Source: JBDSWU01 sp038230395 (GTDB lineage: Bacteria; Patescibacteriota; Saccharimonadia; Saccharimonadales; UBA4665). Taken from it: a DNA stretch of 64,000 nt. Shown piece after piece: positions 51,771 to 61,005 of the stretch; the stretch's first letter is position 1; each line of letters starts with the position of its first letter. The DNA is taken from positions 1 to 64,000 of the forward strand of contig JBBRNI010000003.1 in the NCBI GenBank assembly GCA_038230395.1. Reading direction: 5' to 3'. The notes beneath the pieces are model-generated. The model was not told the origin of the DNA. It saw only the letters and a list, made by a program, of their open reading frames with translations, and searched no databases. Both the position numbers and the translations under genes were made by a program.

Positions 51771-52884
51771 ACTCCAATCCAAAACGCAATTCTAAGTAGC
51801 GGCGACAGCCGCTACCGCAGCTAAACCAAAAAGCATCTCTGCTCAGAACTTGTAGACTAGTAGTTGTCGAAACAACTAATTCACAAGGAGAACAGAGATG
51901 CCCTTCCATATTACACAACCAGAACGCGTAGCGCTAAGTGTCATGCTTCGCCTCGGGTACAACCAACGGCAGATAGCCGACGAGATTGGCGTCCACCCAA
52001 GCACCATTTGCCGCGAGCTACAACGTGGTGCTCATGCGGCCACCGGCCACTACCATGCAACGGTGGCTCGGCGACGCGCAGCGACCGTGAGAGTAACGGC
52101 TAACCAGCATCTGCGTAAGCTGCTCGGTAATGTACCGCTTGAGGCGCTGGCAGCGGCCAAACTGGCCCTCCATTGGAGTCCGGAGCAAATAGCTGGACGG
52201 TTGAGAGCGCAGGGTGTAACCCTGCGGGTCTGTGCCCAAACCATCTACGACTGGCTCTACCAATTCCGGCGAGATCTACTGGTGTATCTGAGAAGCCAAA
52301 AGCAGCATTACCGCCGGACACGATCCAACACGCTACGCAAGCAGCAGCGCGCAGCGCTACTTGCCAAGCGCCGCATTGACCAGCGACCAGCTGGTGTAGC
52401 AGGCCGGCGAACCTACGGCCACTGGGAAGGTGACACCATGGTGAGCCGACGTGACACCGCCCGGCTTGGTACACTAGTCGAACGCAAGAGCGGCTACCTG
52501 CGAGCGTTTACGCTCGCCAGCGGAGAGAGCAATGGCTTCGCCCGGGCGGCAGCTGCGGCACTGCACAGTATTCCTGGCAGTTACCGCCGGACCATGACGC
52601 TGGACAACGGTACAGAAATGCAAAGCTACGAACTCCTCGAGCGACTAGCGTCGCTCCGCGTCTTCTTTGCCTATCCTTACCACAGTTGGGAACGAGGTAC
52701 CAACGAAAACACTAACGGCCTACTACGGCAGTACTTTCCAAAACAAACGAGCTTGGCCGTTAGCCAGGAGCAGCTTGACCTAGCGGTCCAGCTGCTAAAT
52801 ACTAGGCCTAGGAAACGACTAGGCTACCGGACACCAGTAGAAGTCTTTGAGGCAAAGTGGTAGTGTTGCGTTTGGAACTGGAAT
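51771..52884 (+). mobile_element. IS30-family insertion sequence, apparently intact
   Basis: Terminal inverted repeats: left 51773-51794 and right 52861-52882, 17 of 22 positions matching after reversal, with AAACGCAA shared in the core. The right repeat contains the transposase stop. A perfect hairpin GTAGCGGC-GACA-GCCGCTAC at 51796-51815 sits just inside the left end and may block read-in transcription. Target duplication could not be defined. The IS appears more GC-rich than its surroundings. Confidence 0.85.
51898..52863 (+). CDS. IS30-family transposase
   Basis: 321 residues. An N-terminal helix-turn-helix (GYNQRQIADEIGVHPSTICR) recognises the ends. The DDE catalytic domain has YGHWEGDTMVSRR (first Asp), MTLDNGTEMQ (second Asp) and SWERGTNENTNGLLRQYFPK (Glu). 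All three acidic residues are present and the frame is open, so it is likely active. AAGGAG is well placed before the ATG, unlike most nearby genes, in line with foreign origin. Confidence 0.95.
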   Translation: MPFHITQPERVALSVMLRLGYNQRQIADEIGVHPSTICRELQRGAHAATGHYHATVARRRAATVRVTANQHLRKLLGNVPLEALAAAKLALHWSPEQIAGRLRAQGVTLRVCAQTIYDWLYQFRRDLLVYLRSQKQHYRRTRSNTLRKQQRAALLAKRRIDQRPAGVAGRRTYGHWEGDTMVSRRDTARLGTLVERKSGYLRAFTLASGESNGFARAAAAALHSIPGSYRRTMTLDNGTEMQSYELLERLASLRVFFAYPYHSWERGTNENTNGLLRQYFPKQTSLAVSQEQLDLAVQLLNTRPRKRLGYRTPVEVFEAKW

Positions 52885-52980
52885 TCAGCTGTGTTGTGTT
52901 GACTTATACTCGTTTCTGTGGTATTGTAAATGGTGAAAACTAATCTATGCGGGTTTTACCGTCGTAGCCGGGAGATTGTG

Positions 52981-53721
52981 ATGAGTTCAAAAGGAATTAC
53001 TAAGATTATAGTTACTACTATGGTAGCTATGAGTGTACTGTTTAGCGCCAGCGTTTCGGCCGCAACAGTATCGTTTGCCACCGTCCGTGACTGTGACGCT
53101 AATGCCGTTATGTATTGTGGCGCCATGTCCATTCCCGAACTGACTCAAAAGTACAACTCAAACAAGAGCACGCAGGCTATTTACGGCTACTTCGGCATTA
53201 GCTCCAAAGCCATCAGCACCATAAATGAAGGTGTAGTTGCTGGCCATGTCACCAAAAGCGGTGAAGTGCTAGTAGACAGCAAAGTTGTAGCAAAAAACGC
53301 CGTAACTGTTGGTCGTCAGAATATAGCCGGCAGCACAGCAGTCCCAGTAGGTGGAACAACCTTTTATACTCGTCCGCCAAGTGTTTCATTCCTCAGCAAC
53401 AGTCTCGACGCATTCGTTGTTTTAAACAGCAATGGACAATTCCAATACGCTGTCCTGGCTAGTTGTGGTAACGCAGTTCGCGCTACGAATGTTGTACCTA
53501 CTCCAGTCCCTACCCCTACACCGGTGCCTACTCCAACTCCAACCCCCACTCCAGTTCCAACACCGGTGCCTACTCCAACTCCAGCACCAGTCATTACTAC
53601 GACACCAGTAGCTGTAAAATTACCAAATACTGGCCCAGGCTCAGTAGCAGTACTATTTACTAGTGCGACCCTTGTTGGTAGCCTAGCTCACCGTTTGTAT
53701 TCCCGTCGCCGCGCAAATTGA
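52981..53721 (+). CDS. LPXTG-anchored surface protein with Pro-Thr stalk
   Basis: 246 residues from ATG 52981, preceded by GGGAG. Signal peptide at about 1-30 ending near VSAATV, a globular domain at about 30-175, a (Pro-Val/Thr-Pro-Thr) stalk at about 178-215, the sortase motif LPNTG, then a hydrophobic helix and the basic tail YSRRRAN. This is a textbook cell-wall-anchored protein, implying a sortase elsewhere in the genome. The head has three Cys and no known domain; adhesion to a partner cell is a guess. Confidence 0.85.
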   Translation: MSSKGITKIIVTTMVAMSVLFSASVSAATVSFATVRDCDANAVMYCGAMSIPELTQKYNSNKSTQAIYGYFGISSKAISTINEGVVAGHVTKSGEVLVDSKVVAKNAVTVGRQNIAGSTAVPVGGTTFYTRPPSVSFLSNSLDAFVVLNSNGQFQYAVLASCGNAVRATNVVPTPVPTPTPVPTPTPTPTPVPTPVPTPTPAPVITTTPVAVKLPNTGPGSVAVLFTSATLVGSLAHRLYSRRRAN

Positions 53722-53861
53722 TACGCAACGTACCATGATTTTCCCGAGGACGTTAGAGCCACCATGCTGGCATTCGAATCGGCCGTGAGACTACGCCTTC
53801 AGGATGAAACAACTACCGACTCGCCACAAAACTCATAATTTATTAAGCGTATACTAATCAG

Positions 53862-54659
53862 ATGATAGTTAGTGGTATATGGTTTTTGATAATAATTGGA
53901 TTTTTGCTTACCAGCGTCGTCCAAGGCATGATGTTTATGTTTACGCACCATGTTAATAATATCCTAATATACGCCGTTATAGGGCTAGTGCTCACAGGAG
54001 GCTTAGAGGGTATTTTGGTATTGCGTTTACGCTCGACAATCACTAGCTATTCCAGGTATTGGCATTCAAGCGCAAAGCATGACCCTACACATCTATTATA
54101 TGTAGCGCTTGGTGACTCGGCAGCCCAAGGTATTGGGGCGTCGTCTATAGATCATAGCTACGTCGAAATAGTGGCACGTCATATTGCTAAACAGACGGGC
54201 AGGGTAGTTGACGTAGTGAACCTGAGTAAGAGCGGTGGTAAGCTCCGCGATGTGCTGACTGATCAGCTGCCAGAATTATCTAAATTAAAGCCTGACTTTG
54301 TGACGATTGATATTGGCGCTAATGACGTAGTTGGCGGCACGTCTCGTGATGAGATGACGCATGGGTATGACCAGCTCATAAGTCAACTGCGTGTGTACCC
54401 GGTAGTTTTTGCCAACATACCAGATTTTATGTTAGGCACTCAACAACAAACAACTCAAGACATGAATAAAGCCATCAAAGAGTTGTGCTTGCACTATGGT
54501 GTAAGGCAAGCGGATTTAAATGAAGCTACTATACGAAAGATGTGGGCTCTGAATCAGTTCGCAGCCGATGGATTTCACTCTAGTAATGCTGGACACAGTA
54601 CTTGGGCTAGCGCTTTTATACCAAGTATCGATAAATTAATAGGGACAGATGCTGCTTGA
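53862..54659 (+). CDS. SGNH/GDSL-family hydrolase with two TM helices
   Basis: 265 residues. Two TM helices at about 4-26 and 32-52, then an SGNH domain: ALGDSAAQGIGAS (block I Ser), NLSKSGGKL, DIGANDVVGG (block III Asn) and ADGFHSSNAGH (block V Asp/His). It is likely an esterase or acyl-group hydrolase on lipids or glycans. TATACT at 53850-53855 ends exactly 6 nt before the ATG. Confidence 0.88.
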   Translation: MIVSGIWFLIIIGFLLTSVVQGMMFMFTHHVNNILIYAVIGLVLTGGLEGILVLRLRSTITSYSRYWHSSAKHDPTHLLYVALGDSAAQGIGASSIDHSYVEIVARHIAKQTGRVVDVVNLSKSGGKLRDVLTDQLPELSKLKPDFVTIDIGANDVVGGTSRDEMTHGYDQLISQLRVYPVVFANIPDFMLGTQQQTTQDMNKAIKELCLHYGVRQADLNEATIRKMWALNQFAADGFHSSNAGHSTWASAFIPSIDKLIGTDAA

Positions 54660-54739
54660 TTGAGTCGCAAATGATACAATAGTATTGAATTACTCACGAA
54701 TAAAAATTAACAGAAACAAAACAGAAATAATATTACACG

Positions 54740-55159
54740 ATGATAAAAAATCACTCCGACGACCCAAATGTGGTACTTGCTGCCGAGCATGCCTCTAGTA
54801 TAATCCGCGAAACATTGTCACAACTACCAAAGGCCACGAGCTTTGATTACGGTGGCCATGACTTAAAAATTGGTGAATACCAAGTATGCGCTACCTGCAC
54901 GCAGCCGATCGCTGAGGCACAGCAAGCAAACACAGCTTTACTAGCTCAAGCTGACCAACTAGACGACCCTGTAATAGCCGAGCACCTACATTTAGCGGCT
55001 CAGCTATTTAAAATCGAAGCTGAAGCGGCAATTATTCGCGCTGAATTTCATAACGGACAAGGCACTGAGACTATTCTGAATACAATACTCGGCTTCTTAT
55101 ACGACCGCGGCGTACGAGATGAGTTTGAGCATAATCATAGTGCCAAGGGCAACTCATGA
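54740..55159 (+). CDS. Hypothetical helical protein with CxxC, coupled to GH15-like gene
   Basis: 139 residues, soluble and mostly helical, with one CATC motif at about 51-54 (VCATCTQPIAEAQ). Not recognised. Its stop overlaps the start of the glucosidase-like gene by 4 nt (ATGA), pointing to a joint function. TAATAT at 54728-54733 ends exactly 6 nt before the ATG. Confidence 0.68.
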   Translation: MIKNHSDDPNVVLAAEHASSIIRETLSQLPKATSFDYGGHDLKIGEYQVCATCTQPIAEAQQANTALLAQADQLDDPVIAEHLHLAAQLFKIEAEAAIIRAEFHNGQGTETILNTILGFLYDRGVRDEFEHNHSAKGNS

Positions 55160-56196
55160 ACTTCGACGAACAAGTCGAGCGACATCTCGCCAACCTTCGT
55201 AAACTTATAACACCAACGGGCTTATTTTTGGCCTCTAGCAAGAATGTCGAAACAGGCTACGATAAGGCCTGGTTGCGTGACAATGTCTACGAAGCTTTAG
55301 CTTTTGAATACGCCGGTGAGTGGGATGTGGTCGCCAAAGATTATCACACACTTCTAGACATATTCGATAAGCATATCGACAAAATAAACTGGGCAACAAC
55401 AAATAAACCATTCGAAAGTTGGCAGTTTATACATGCCCGTTATAATCCTGAAACACTCGAAGAATTCTGGGAATCGTGGGGTAATAAACAGCACGATGCT
55501 ATTGGGGCGGTACTCTTTAAATTAGCTGATTTCGAAGCACAAGGTCGCAGCGTTCTGCGTAACGAGAAGGACCGACAAACAGTCCAGACACTGATCTATT
55601 ACATCTGTAATGTTGAATACTGGCATGACGCAGATAGCGGCATGTGGGAAGAAAATGAAGAAGTCCATGCCAGCTCAATAGGCGCAGTGCTGGCTGGTCT
55701 CAAAAAGTGGCAAGAGGTCGGCGGTATGGACGTCGACCAAGACGCTGTCGACCGTGGGCAAGCCGCCCTAGATCAGCTATTACCCCGTGAATCAGAATCC
55801 AAGTTTACCGACTTAGCACTGCTATCATTAATCTACCCTTATAACGTTGTGAGTGATGATATGGCGGAGCAAATAGTAGAGAACCTCGTTTATCATCTTG
55901 CCAAGGATAAGGGTGTAATGCGTTACAAGTTTGACGCTTATTATAATAAAAATACGGATGGCTACTCCGAAGAAGCGGAGTGGTGCTTTGGACTATCATG
56001 GCTAGCGATTGCCTATAAGCATTTGGGTGATGATGACAAAGCCCGTGAGTATCTAGATAAAGCTACGGCGACTATCACTCAGGATGGTAAAATTCCGGAG
56101 CTATACATGTCGCACACCGATGAAGCCAACGAAAATACGCCGCTGGGTTGGTCCGAGAGTATGTACGTCGCAGCCTTGTTCGCGTTGCAGTCGTAA
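55156..56196 (+). CDS. GH15-like six-hairpin glycosidase
   Basis: 346 residues, (alpha/alpha)6-barrel pattern. DKAWLRDNVYEALAFEYAG near the start, HDAIGAVLFKLADFE, MWEENEEVHASSIGAVLAGL with the catalytic Glu candidate, and EEAEWCFGLSWLAIAY fit glucoamylase/trehalase-like GH15 or phosphorylase-kinase-like proteins. There is no signal peptide, so it should act on intracellular alpha-glucans or alpha-glucosides such as trehalose or glycogen. It is translationally coupled to the upstream small gene. Confidence 0.83.
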   Translation: MNFDEQVERHLANLRKLITPTGLFLASSKNVETGYDKAWLRDNVYEALAFEYAGEWDVVAKDYHTLLDIFDKHIDKINWATTNKPFESWQFIHARYNPETLEEFWESWGNKQHDAIGAVLFKLADFEAQGRSVLRNEKDRQTVQTLIYYICNVEYWHDADSGMWEENEEVHASSIGAVLAGLKKWQEVGGMDVDQDAVDRGQAALDQLLPRESESKFTDLALLSLIYPYNVVSDDMAEQIVENLVYHLAKDKGVMRYKFDAYYNKNTDGYSEEAEWCFGLSWLAIAYKHLGDDDKAREYLDKATATITQDGKIPELYMSHTDEANENTPLGWSESMYVAALFALQS

Positions 56197-56240
56197 CAGC
56201 ATCGCCCAGAATAATCTCCAGGCCACGCTATACTAGTACG

Positions 56241-57077
56241 GTGAAGCTTACTATTGATCAACTCTGGCACGGCACGTTCAAGCAACCGTACCGATTAGTA
56301 AAAACCCATGATCATGGCAGTGGACCTGGCGTGGTGCTGCTCCATGGTATTGGCAGATCAGGTCGGGTCTGGCAATCCGTTAGTAATATGTTAACAATGG
56401 GTCAGCCAGCCTGCAGAGTTGTAGCTTATGACTTGCTTGGGTTTGGCGAGTCACCAAAACCCGAGTGGCTTGACTATACTGTCGATGACCATGCCAGCGC
56501 CGTAATCAGCGAAGTTACGCGGCTTCGCGGTTCAATCCCAGTAATATTAGTTGGTCATTCAATGGGATGCTTGGTGGCGGTTCGAGTCGCCAGTCTGCGA
56601 CCAGACTTGGTCAAGCATCTGGTGCTATATGAAATGCCATTATACGAAGGACTGCCGGAAAAATGGCGCTATAAAGCCCGAGTAAACACTTACTTCCAAT
56701 TTTATGACTGGTTAACTCGCCAGAATCCGACATTTGACGATCTTGATAAGCGTTTTAGACAACGAATTATGACTCGAGTTGTCGGAAGCGAGCTGACTGC
56801 TGACACTTGGCAACCGTTTATAAAGAGCCTCAAGAATACTGTCATGGAACAGTCCGCGGCCAAAGATTTACCATTACTTACTATGCCGGCTGATATCATT
56901 TACGGTAGCCGTGATATGTTTGTTATAAAGGGAACTGTCCAAAAAACCTTAGGTCTGGATTCCAAAATGGTCACCACGCATACCATTAGTGAACGCCACG
57001 TTTTATCCACAAATGCTAGTAAATTTATTGCTAATCGGGTTCAATCCGCATTAAGACAGCCTCGTATTGGTAGCTGA
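56241..57077 (+). CDS. Alpha/beta-fold hydrolase
   Basis: 278 residues from GTG 56241; TATACT at 56229-56234 ends exactly 6 nt before it and the upstream in-frame extension lies inside the glucosidase gene. Motifs: VLLHGIGRSGRVW (oxyanion region), LVGHSMGCLVAV (nucleophile Ser), DIIYGSRDMFV (acid) and SERHVL (His). Esterase, lipase or C-C hydrolase; substrate unknown. Confidence 0.9.
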   Translation: MKLTIDQLWHGTFKQPYRLVKTHDHGSGPGVVLLHGIGRSGRVWQSVSNMLTMGQPACRVVAYDLLGFGESPKPEWLDYTVDDHASAVISEVTRLRGSIPVILVGHSMGCLVAVRVASLRPDLVKHLVLYEMPLYEGLPEKWRYKARVNTYFQFYDWLTRQNPTFDDLDKRFRQRIMTRVVGSELTADTWQPFIKSLKNTVMEQSAAKDLPLLTMPADIIYGSRDMFVIKGTVQKTLGLDSKMVTTHTISERHVLSTNASKFIANRVQSALRQPRIGS

Positions 57078-57129
57078 ATTTTAGCTTTAAAGATTTAAAT
57101 TAGTTCTCTGAACCGAGCTAAGCCCTAGA

Positions 57130-60100
57130 TTAATCTATGATGCCTTTTTTAACGTCTTCGACCCAGGCACGGGCGTTCTGAAAAATTCGCAGCCATGGGG
57201 AGTCTGGACCCCAGTCATCGGGTGACCAAGAAAGTTGACGAGTCATAAAAGCTCGCTCAGGATGAGGCATCATAATAGTGGCCCGGCCATCTGGAGTTGT
57301 TAGTGAGGTAATGCCTTGCGGCGAGCCATTAGGGTTTAAGGGATATTGCTCGGTAATGTCATGGCTATTATCACTGAACTGCATTGGTACCAAATTATCC
57401 TGCAGCGATTGCTCTCGTTGCTCGTCACTGTCAAAGACAGCTTGACCTTCACCATGGGCAACAGGAACTAGCAAATAGGAACCAGCCATGTCTTTGAAAA
57501 ATAACGAAGGAGATTCGTTAATTTTGGTTAGTGATAATCGAGCCTCAAATTGTTCGGATTTATTTTTCAGGAAACGCGGCCAGTTTTCGGCGCCGGGTAT
57601 TAATTCTTTGAGAGCTGATAGCATCTGACAGCCGTTACATACTCCAAGAGCAAAGCTGTCAGGCCTTTCAAAAAAGCTGGTGAACTGTGCACGTAATGAT
57701 TTTTTGCTTAGTATGGTTTTAGCCCAGCCTTCACCAGCGCCAAGTACATCACCATACGAGAAGCCGCCGCAAGCTACCAGACCAACAAAATCATCGAGCT
57801 TAACACGGCCACTAAGTAGATCGTTGAGATGAACATCTACGGCAGTGAATTGGGCCTTATCGAAGGCCGCGGCCATCTCTACATGTCCATTAACACCTTG
57901 TTCTCTGAAAATCGCTAGCTTAGGCTTAGTGTCGTAGGCTTGGGCAAGTGGACGAGCCTTATAAATCGGAGCCAGCCCCTGATCAGCATCATCTTGCAGG
58001 CTTACATATTCCTGATCAGCGCAGTCTGAGTTATCACGTAAGCGCTGCACCTGGTGGCTAGTATCGCTCCACCAGGATTCTAACTGAGCACGCGAGTTTT
58101 GATACAGCAGTTTTTCACCGTCATATATACTAACGAGTTGCGTCATGGTAGGCGAGCCGATTTTATAAATTGTGGCGCCCATAGACTGTGTTAGCGAAGA
58201 CATAACTACCTCAATATCTGTAGATTGTACTTGCACGACCGCTCCGAGTTCCTCGCTAAACAGTCGCTCCAGGTCAGTGCCGGGCATGGTCGACAGATCA
58301 ATGTCCAGTCCGCAGCGACTGGCGAATGCCATTTCTGTAAGTGTCGCTAGGAGTCCACCATCCGATCGATCATGATAGGCAAGTAGTTTGCGTTGTTGCT
58401 TAAGTATGGTCAGACTCTCAAAGAAACTTTTGAGCAATAGGGGATCAACATCAGGTGTAGTGTCCCCGATCTGATTATAAACTTGGGCTAAGGCTGAGCC
58501 TCCGAGTCGATTCCGGGCCTGTCCGAGGTCAATCAAAATCAGCGATGTATCTTGGCCCGTAACCAGCTGGGGTGTCAGCGTGTTGTCAACATCTGTAACA
58601 GGTGAAAAGGCAGTAATAATCAACGATATTGGTGACGTAATGGATTTGTTGATGTCGTCGTGCTTCCACACAGAACGCATGCTCAATGAATCCTTACCAA
58701 CGGGGATGGTAATATCTAAGCTAGGGCAAAAATCTTCACCAACCGCCTTAACTGTATCGTAAAGCTTTTCATCTTCTGATGCATACCCGGCGGCGGCCAT
58801 CCAATTTGCCGACAGCTTAATATCTGACAACCGCGCAATATCGGTACTAATAATATTTGTTATAGCTTCGCCAATAGCCATGCGGGCTGAGGCTGGTGCA
58901 TTGATAATAGCCAGCGGCGTACGTTCACCCATCGCCATCGCTTCGCCGTGCTTACTGTCAAACGCCACTGCCGTAACCGCCACGTCGCTGACCGGTACTT
59001 GCCAGGGTCCGACCATTTGATCTCGGACAACTAAGCCACCGACGCTCCTATCACCAATGGTAATCAAAAACTTTTTACTACCGACTGCCGGCAAGTGTAG
59101 GACTCTTTCGACTGCGTCTGCCACTGTAATTGTGTTCAGATTTAGGGCAGTGCGTTTGCTTTTTACACGACTAACGGTTCGAGTCATTTTAGGTGGTTTA
59201 CCGAAGAGGGTAGCCATTGGTAAATTAACAACATCTTTACCTAATAAGCTATCTGTAACCACCAGTTGCTGTGAAATGTTGGTGGAACCGACGATTGAAT
59301 ATATGCAGCGCTCACGTTCACATATAGCCACAAACCGCTCAACATCGGCTTTGTCTAAACCAAGTACGTAGCGCTCCTGGGCTTCGTTACACCAAATTTC
59401 TAATGGTGATAAATTTGGCTCGGCGTTAGGGATTTTGCGAAGTTCAAAAACCGCACCCAAACCAGAATCATGTACAAGTTCCGGTAAAGCATTCGATAAA
59501 CCGCCAGCGCCTACGTCATGAATAGTAACTATAGGGTTATCATCGCCCAGTGCCCAACAAGCGTCAATCACTTCTTGTACCCGCCGCTCAAGTTCGGCGT
59601 TTGCGCGCTGCACGGAGGCGAAATCTAAATCTTCAGCGCTACTGCCAGCTTGCATACTCGAGGCCGCACCACCACCAAGGCCAATTAGCATAGCCGGTCC
59701 ACCCAGTACCACAATCTGCGCACCAGGTTTCATCGTACGCTTCAGTACGTGTTGGTCACGAATATTACCTAGGCCGCCGGCAATCATGATTGGCTTATGA
59801 TAGCCGTATCGTTGACCCGTAGTGTCAGTATCATCTTGCTCATAGCTGCGGAAGTAACCGGTCAAGTTTGGGCGCCCAAACTCGTTGGCGTAGGATGAAG
59901 CTCCAAGTGGAGCATCAATCATAATGTCTAGTGCCGACGTCACCCGAGAGGGCTTGCCATAGCTCGTTTCCCAGGGCTGCTCGGCACCGGGTATGTTGAG
60001 GTTTGAAACAGTGTAGCCGGCTAGCCCCATCTTGGGCTTTGCGCCACGGCCGGTCGCTCCTTCGTCACGGATTTCACCACCAGCCCCAGTTGCGGCGCCT

Positions 60101-61005
60101 GGAAACGGCGCGATGGCCGTTGGATGATTATGTGTTTCTACCTTAATAACAGAGTGGATAGGTTCGTGGTGATAGCCGTAAACTTTTGTAGTAGGATCAG
60201 CAAAAAATCTACCACCCTCTGCTCCAGCTATGACAGCGGCGTTATCACTATAGGCCGACAAGACATTTTCGTGACCACTTTCATAAGTGTTACGTATCAT
60301 TTTGAAAAGACTCTTGGGCTGAGCCTCACCATCGATTACCCAATCGGCATTAAAAATTTTGTGACGACAATGCTCACTGTTGACTTGGGCGAACATCATT
60401 AGCTCGGCGTCAGTTGGATTGCGCCCGAGGGCAGTGAAGGCATCAAATAAGTAGTCAATCTCATCACTGGCCAGCGCTAACCCTAATCCTTTATTAGCGG
60501 TCTCTAGGGCTATCTTGCCTTCAGCTATGGTATCTACATAGACCAGTGGTTTGGGTGCGGCATCACTAAATAGCCGCTCGGCCTGGTCAACTGAGCTCAG
60601 CACCGACTCGACCATTCGATCATGTAACCATATGGATACATTGGATATATCAACTGCTCCAGTTGATTGGACATAATAAGCAATACCACGCTCGATTCGA
60701 TTAACAGCACTAAGGCCAGCATTGTGAGCAATATCAGTAGCTTTAGAAGACCATGGTGAGATAGTCCCCGGCCTCGGAGTCACCAAAATAAGCTCACCGG
60801 TAGTCGCGCCAGTAAACGGTGAATCATAGGTTAATAGTGATTTGAGTAATGTGTCATCAATATCACTCACAGTGTTAGCATCAACAAAATGCAGATACTG
60901 CGCATCTAACCCAGTAATTGCTGGCTCGGCGTCTTGCAACTGCTGTAACAACTTCGCCCGTCGAAAATCAGATAAAGCGGCTACGCCGTCGTATACTCGC
61001 ATCAT
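57130..61005 (-). CDS. purL: Phosphoribosylformylglycinamidine synthase, single-chain type
   Basis: 1291 residues, the long one-piece PurL found mainly in proteobacteria and eukaryotes, rather than separate PurS/PurQ/PurL. The synthase half has HNHPTAIAPFPGAATG and GAGGLSNALPELVHD. The C-terminal glutamine amidotransferase has GVCNGCQMLSAL (nucleophile Cys), VAHGEGQAVF and MMPHPERAF. It converts FGAR to FGAM in de novo purine synthesis. It overlaps purM by 4 nt (ATGA) with GGAGG just upstream. Confidence 0.96.
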   Translation of the reverse strand: MMRVYDGVAALSDFRRAKLLQQLQDAEPAITGLDAQYLHFVDANTVSDIDDTLLKSLLTYDSPFTGATTGELILVTPRPGTISPWSSKATDIAHNAGLSAVNRIERGIAYYVQSTGAVDISNVSIWLHDRMVESVLSSVDQAERLFSDAAPKPLVYVDTIAEGKIALETANKGLGLALASDEIDYLFDAFTALGRNPTDAELMMFAQVNSEHCRHKIFNADWVIDGEAQPKSLFKMIRNTYESGHENVLSAYSDNAAVIAGAEGGRFFADPTTKVYGYHHEPIHSVIKVETHNHPTAIAPFPGAATGAGGEIRDEGATGRGAKPKMGLAGYTVSNLNIPGAEQPWETSYGKPSRVTSALDIMIDAPLGASSYANEFGRPNLTGYFRSYEQDDTDTTGQRYGYHKPIMIAGGLGNIRDQHVLKRTMKPGAQIVVLGGPAMLIGLGGGAASSMQAGSSAEDLDFASVQRANAELERRVQEVIDACWALGDDNPIVTIHDVGAGGLSNALPELVHDSGLGAVFELRKIPNAEPNLSPLEIWCNEAQERYVLGLDKADVERFVAICERERCIYSIVGSTNISQQLVVTDSLLGKDVVNLPMATLFGKPPKMTRTVSRVKSKRTALNLNTITVADAVERVLHLPAVGSKKFLITIGDRSVGGLVVRDQMVGPWQVPVSDVAVTAVAFDSKHGEAMAMGERTPLAIINAPASARMAIGEAITNIISTDIARLSDIKLSANWMAAAGYASEDEKLYDTVKAVGEDFCPSLDITIPVGKDSLSMRSVWKHDDINKSITSPISLIITAFSPVTDVDNTLTPQLVTGQDTSLILIDLGQARNRLGGSALAQVYNQIGDTTPDVDPLLLKSFFESLTILKQQRKLLAYHDRSDGGLLATLTEMAFASRCGLDIDLSTMPGTDLERLFSEELGAVVQVQSTDIEVVMSSLTQSMGATIYKIGSPTMTQLVSIYDGEKLLYQNSRAQLESWWSDTSHQVQRLRDNSDCADQEYVSLQDDADQGLAPIYKARPLAQAYDTKPKLAIFREQGVNGHVEMAAAFDKAQFTAVDVHLNDLLSGRVKLDDFVGLVACGGFSYGDVLGAGEGWAKTILSKKSLRAQFTSFFERPDSFALGVCNGCQMLSALKELIPGAENWPRFLKNKSEQFEARLSLTKINESPSLFFKDMAGSYLLVPVAHGEGQAVFDSDEQREQSLQDNLVPMQFSDNSHDITEQYPLNPNGSPQGITSLTTPDGRATIMMPHPERAFMTRQLSWSPDDWGPDSPWLRIFQNARAWVEDVKKGIID

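Noticed and set aside
53500..53600. CRISPR array or minisatellite
   Set aside because: The repetitive DNA encodes the Pro-Thr stalk of the LPXTG protein; units are short, imperfect and codon-phased, without spacers. The Gly-Val-rich ORF on the opposite strand is a shadow of it.
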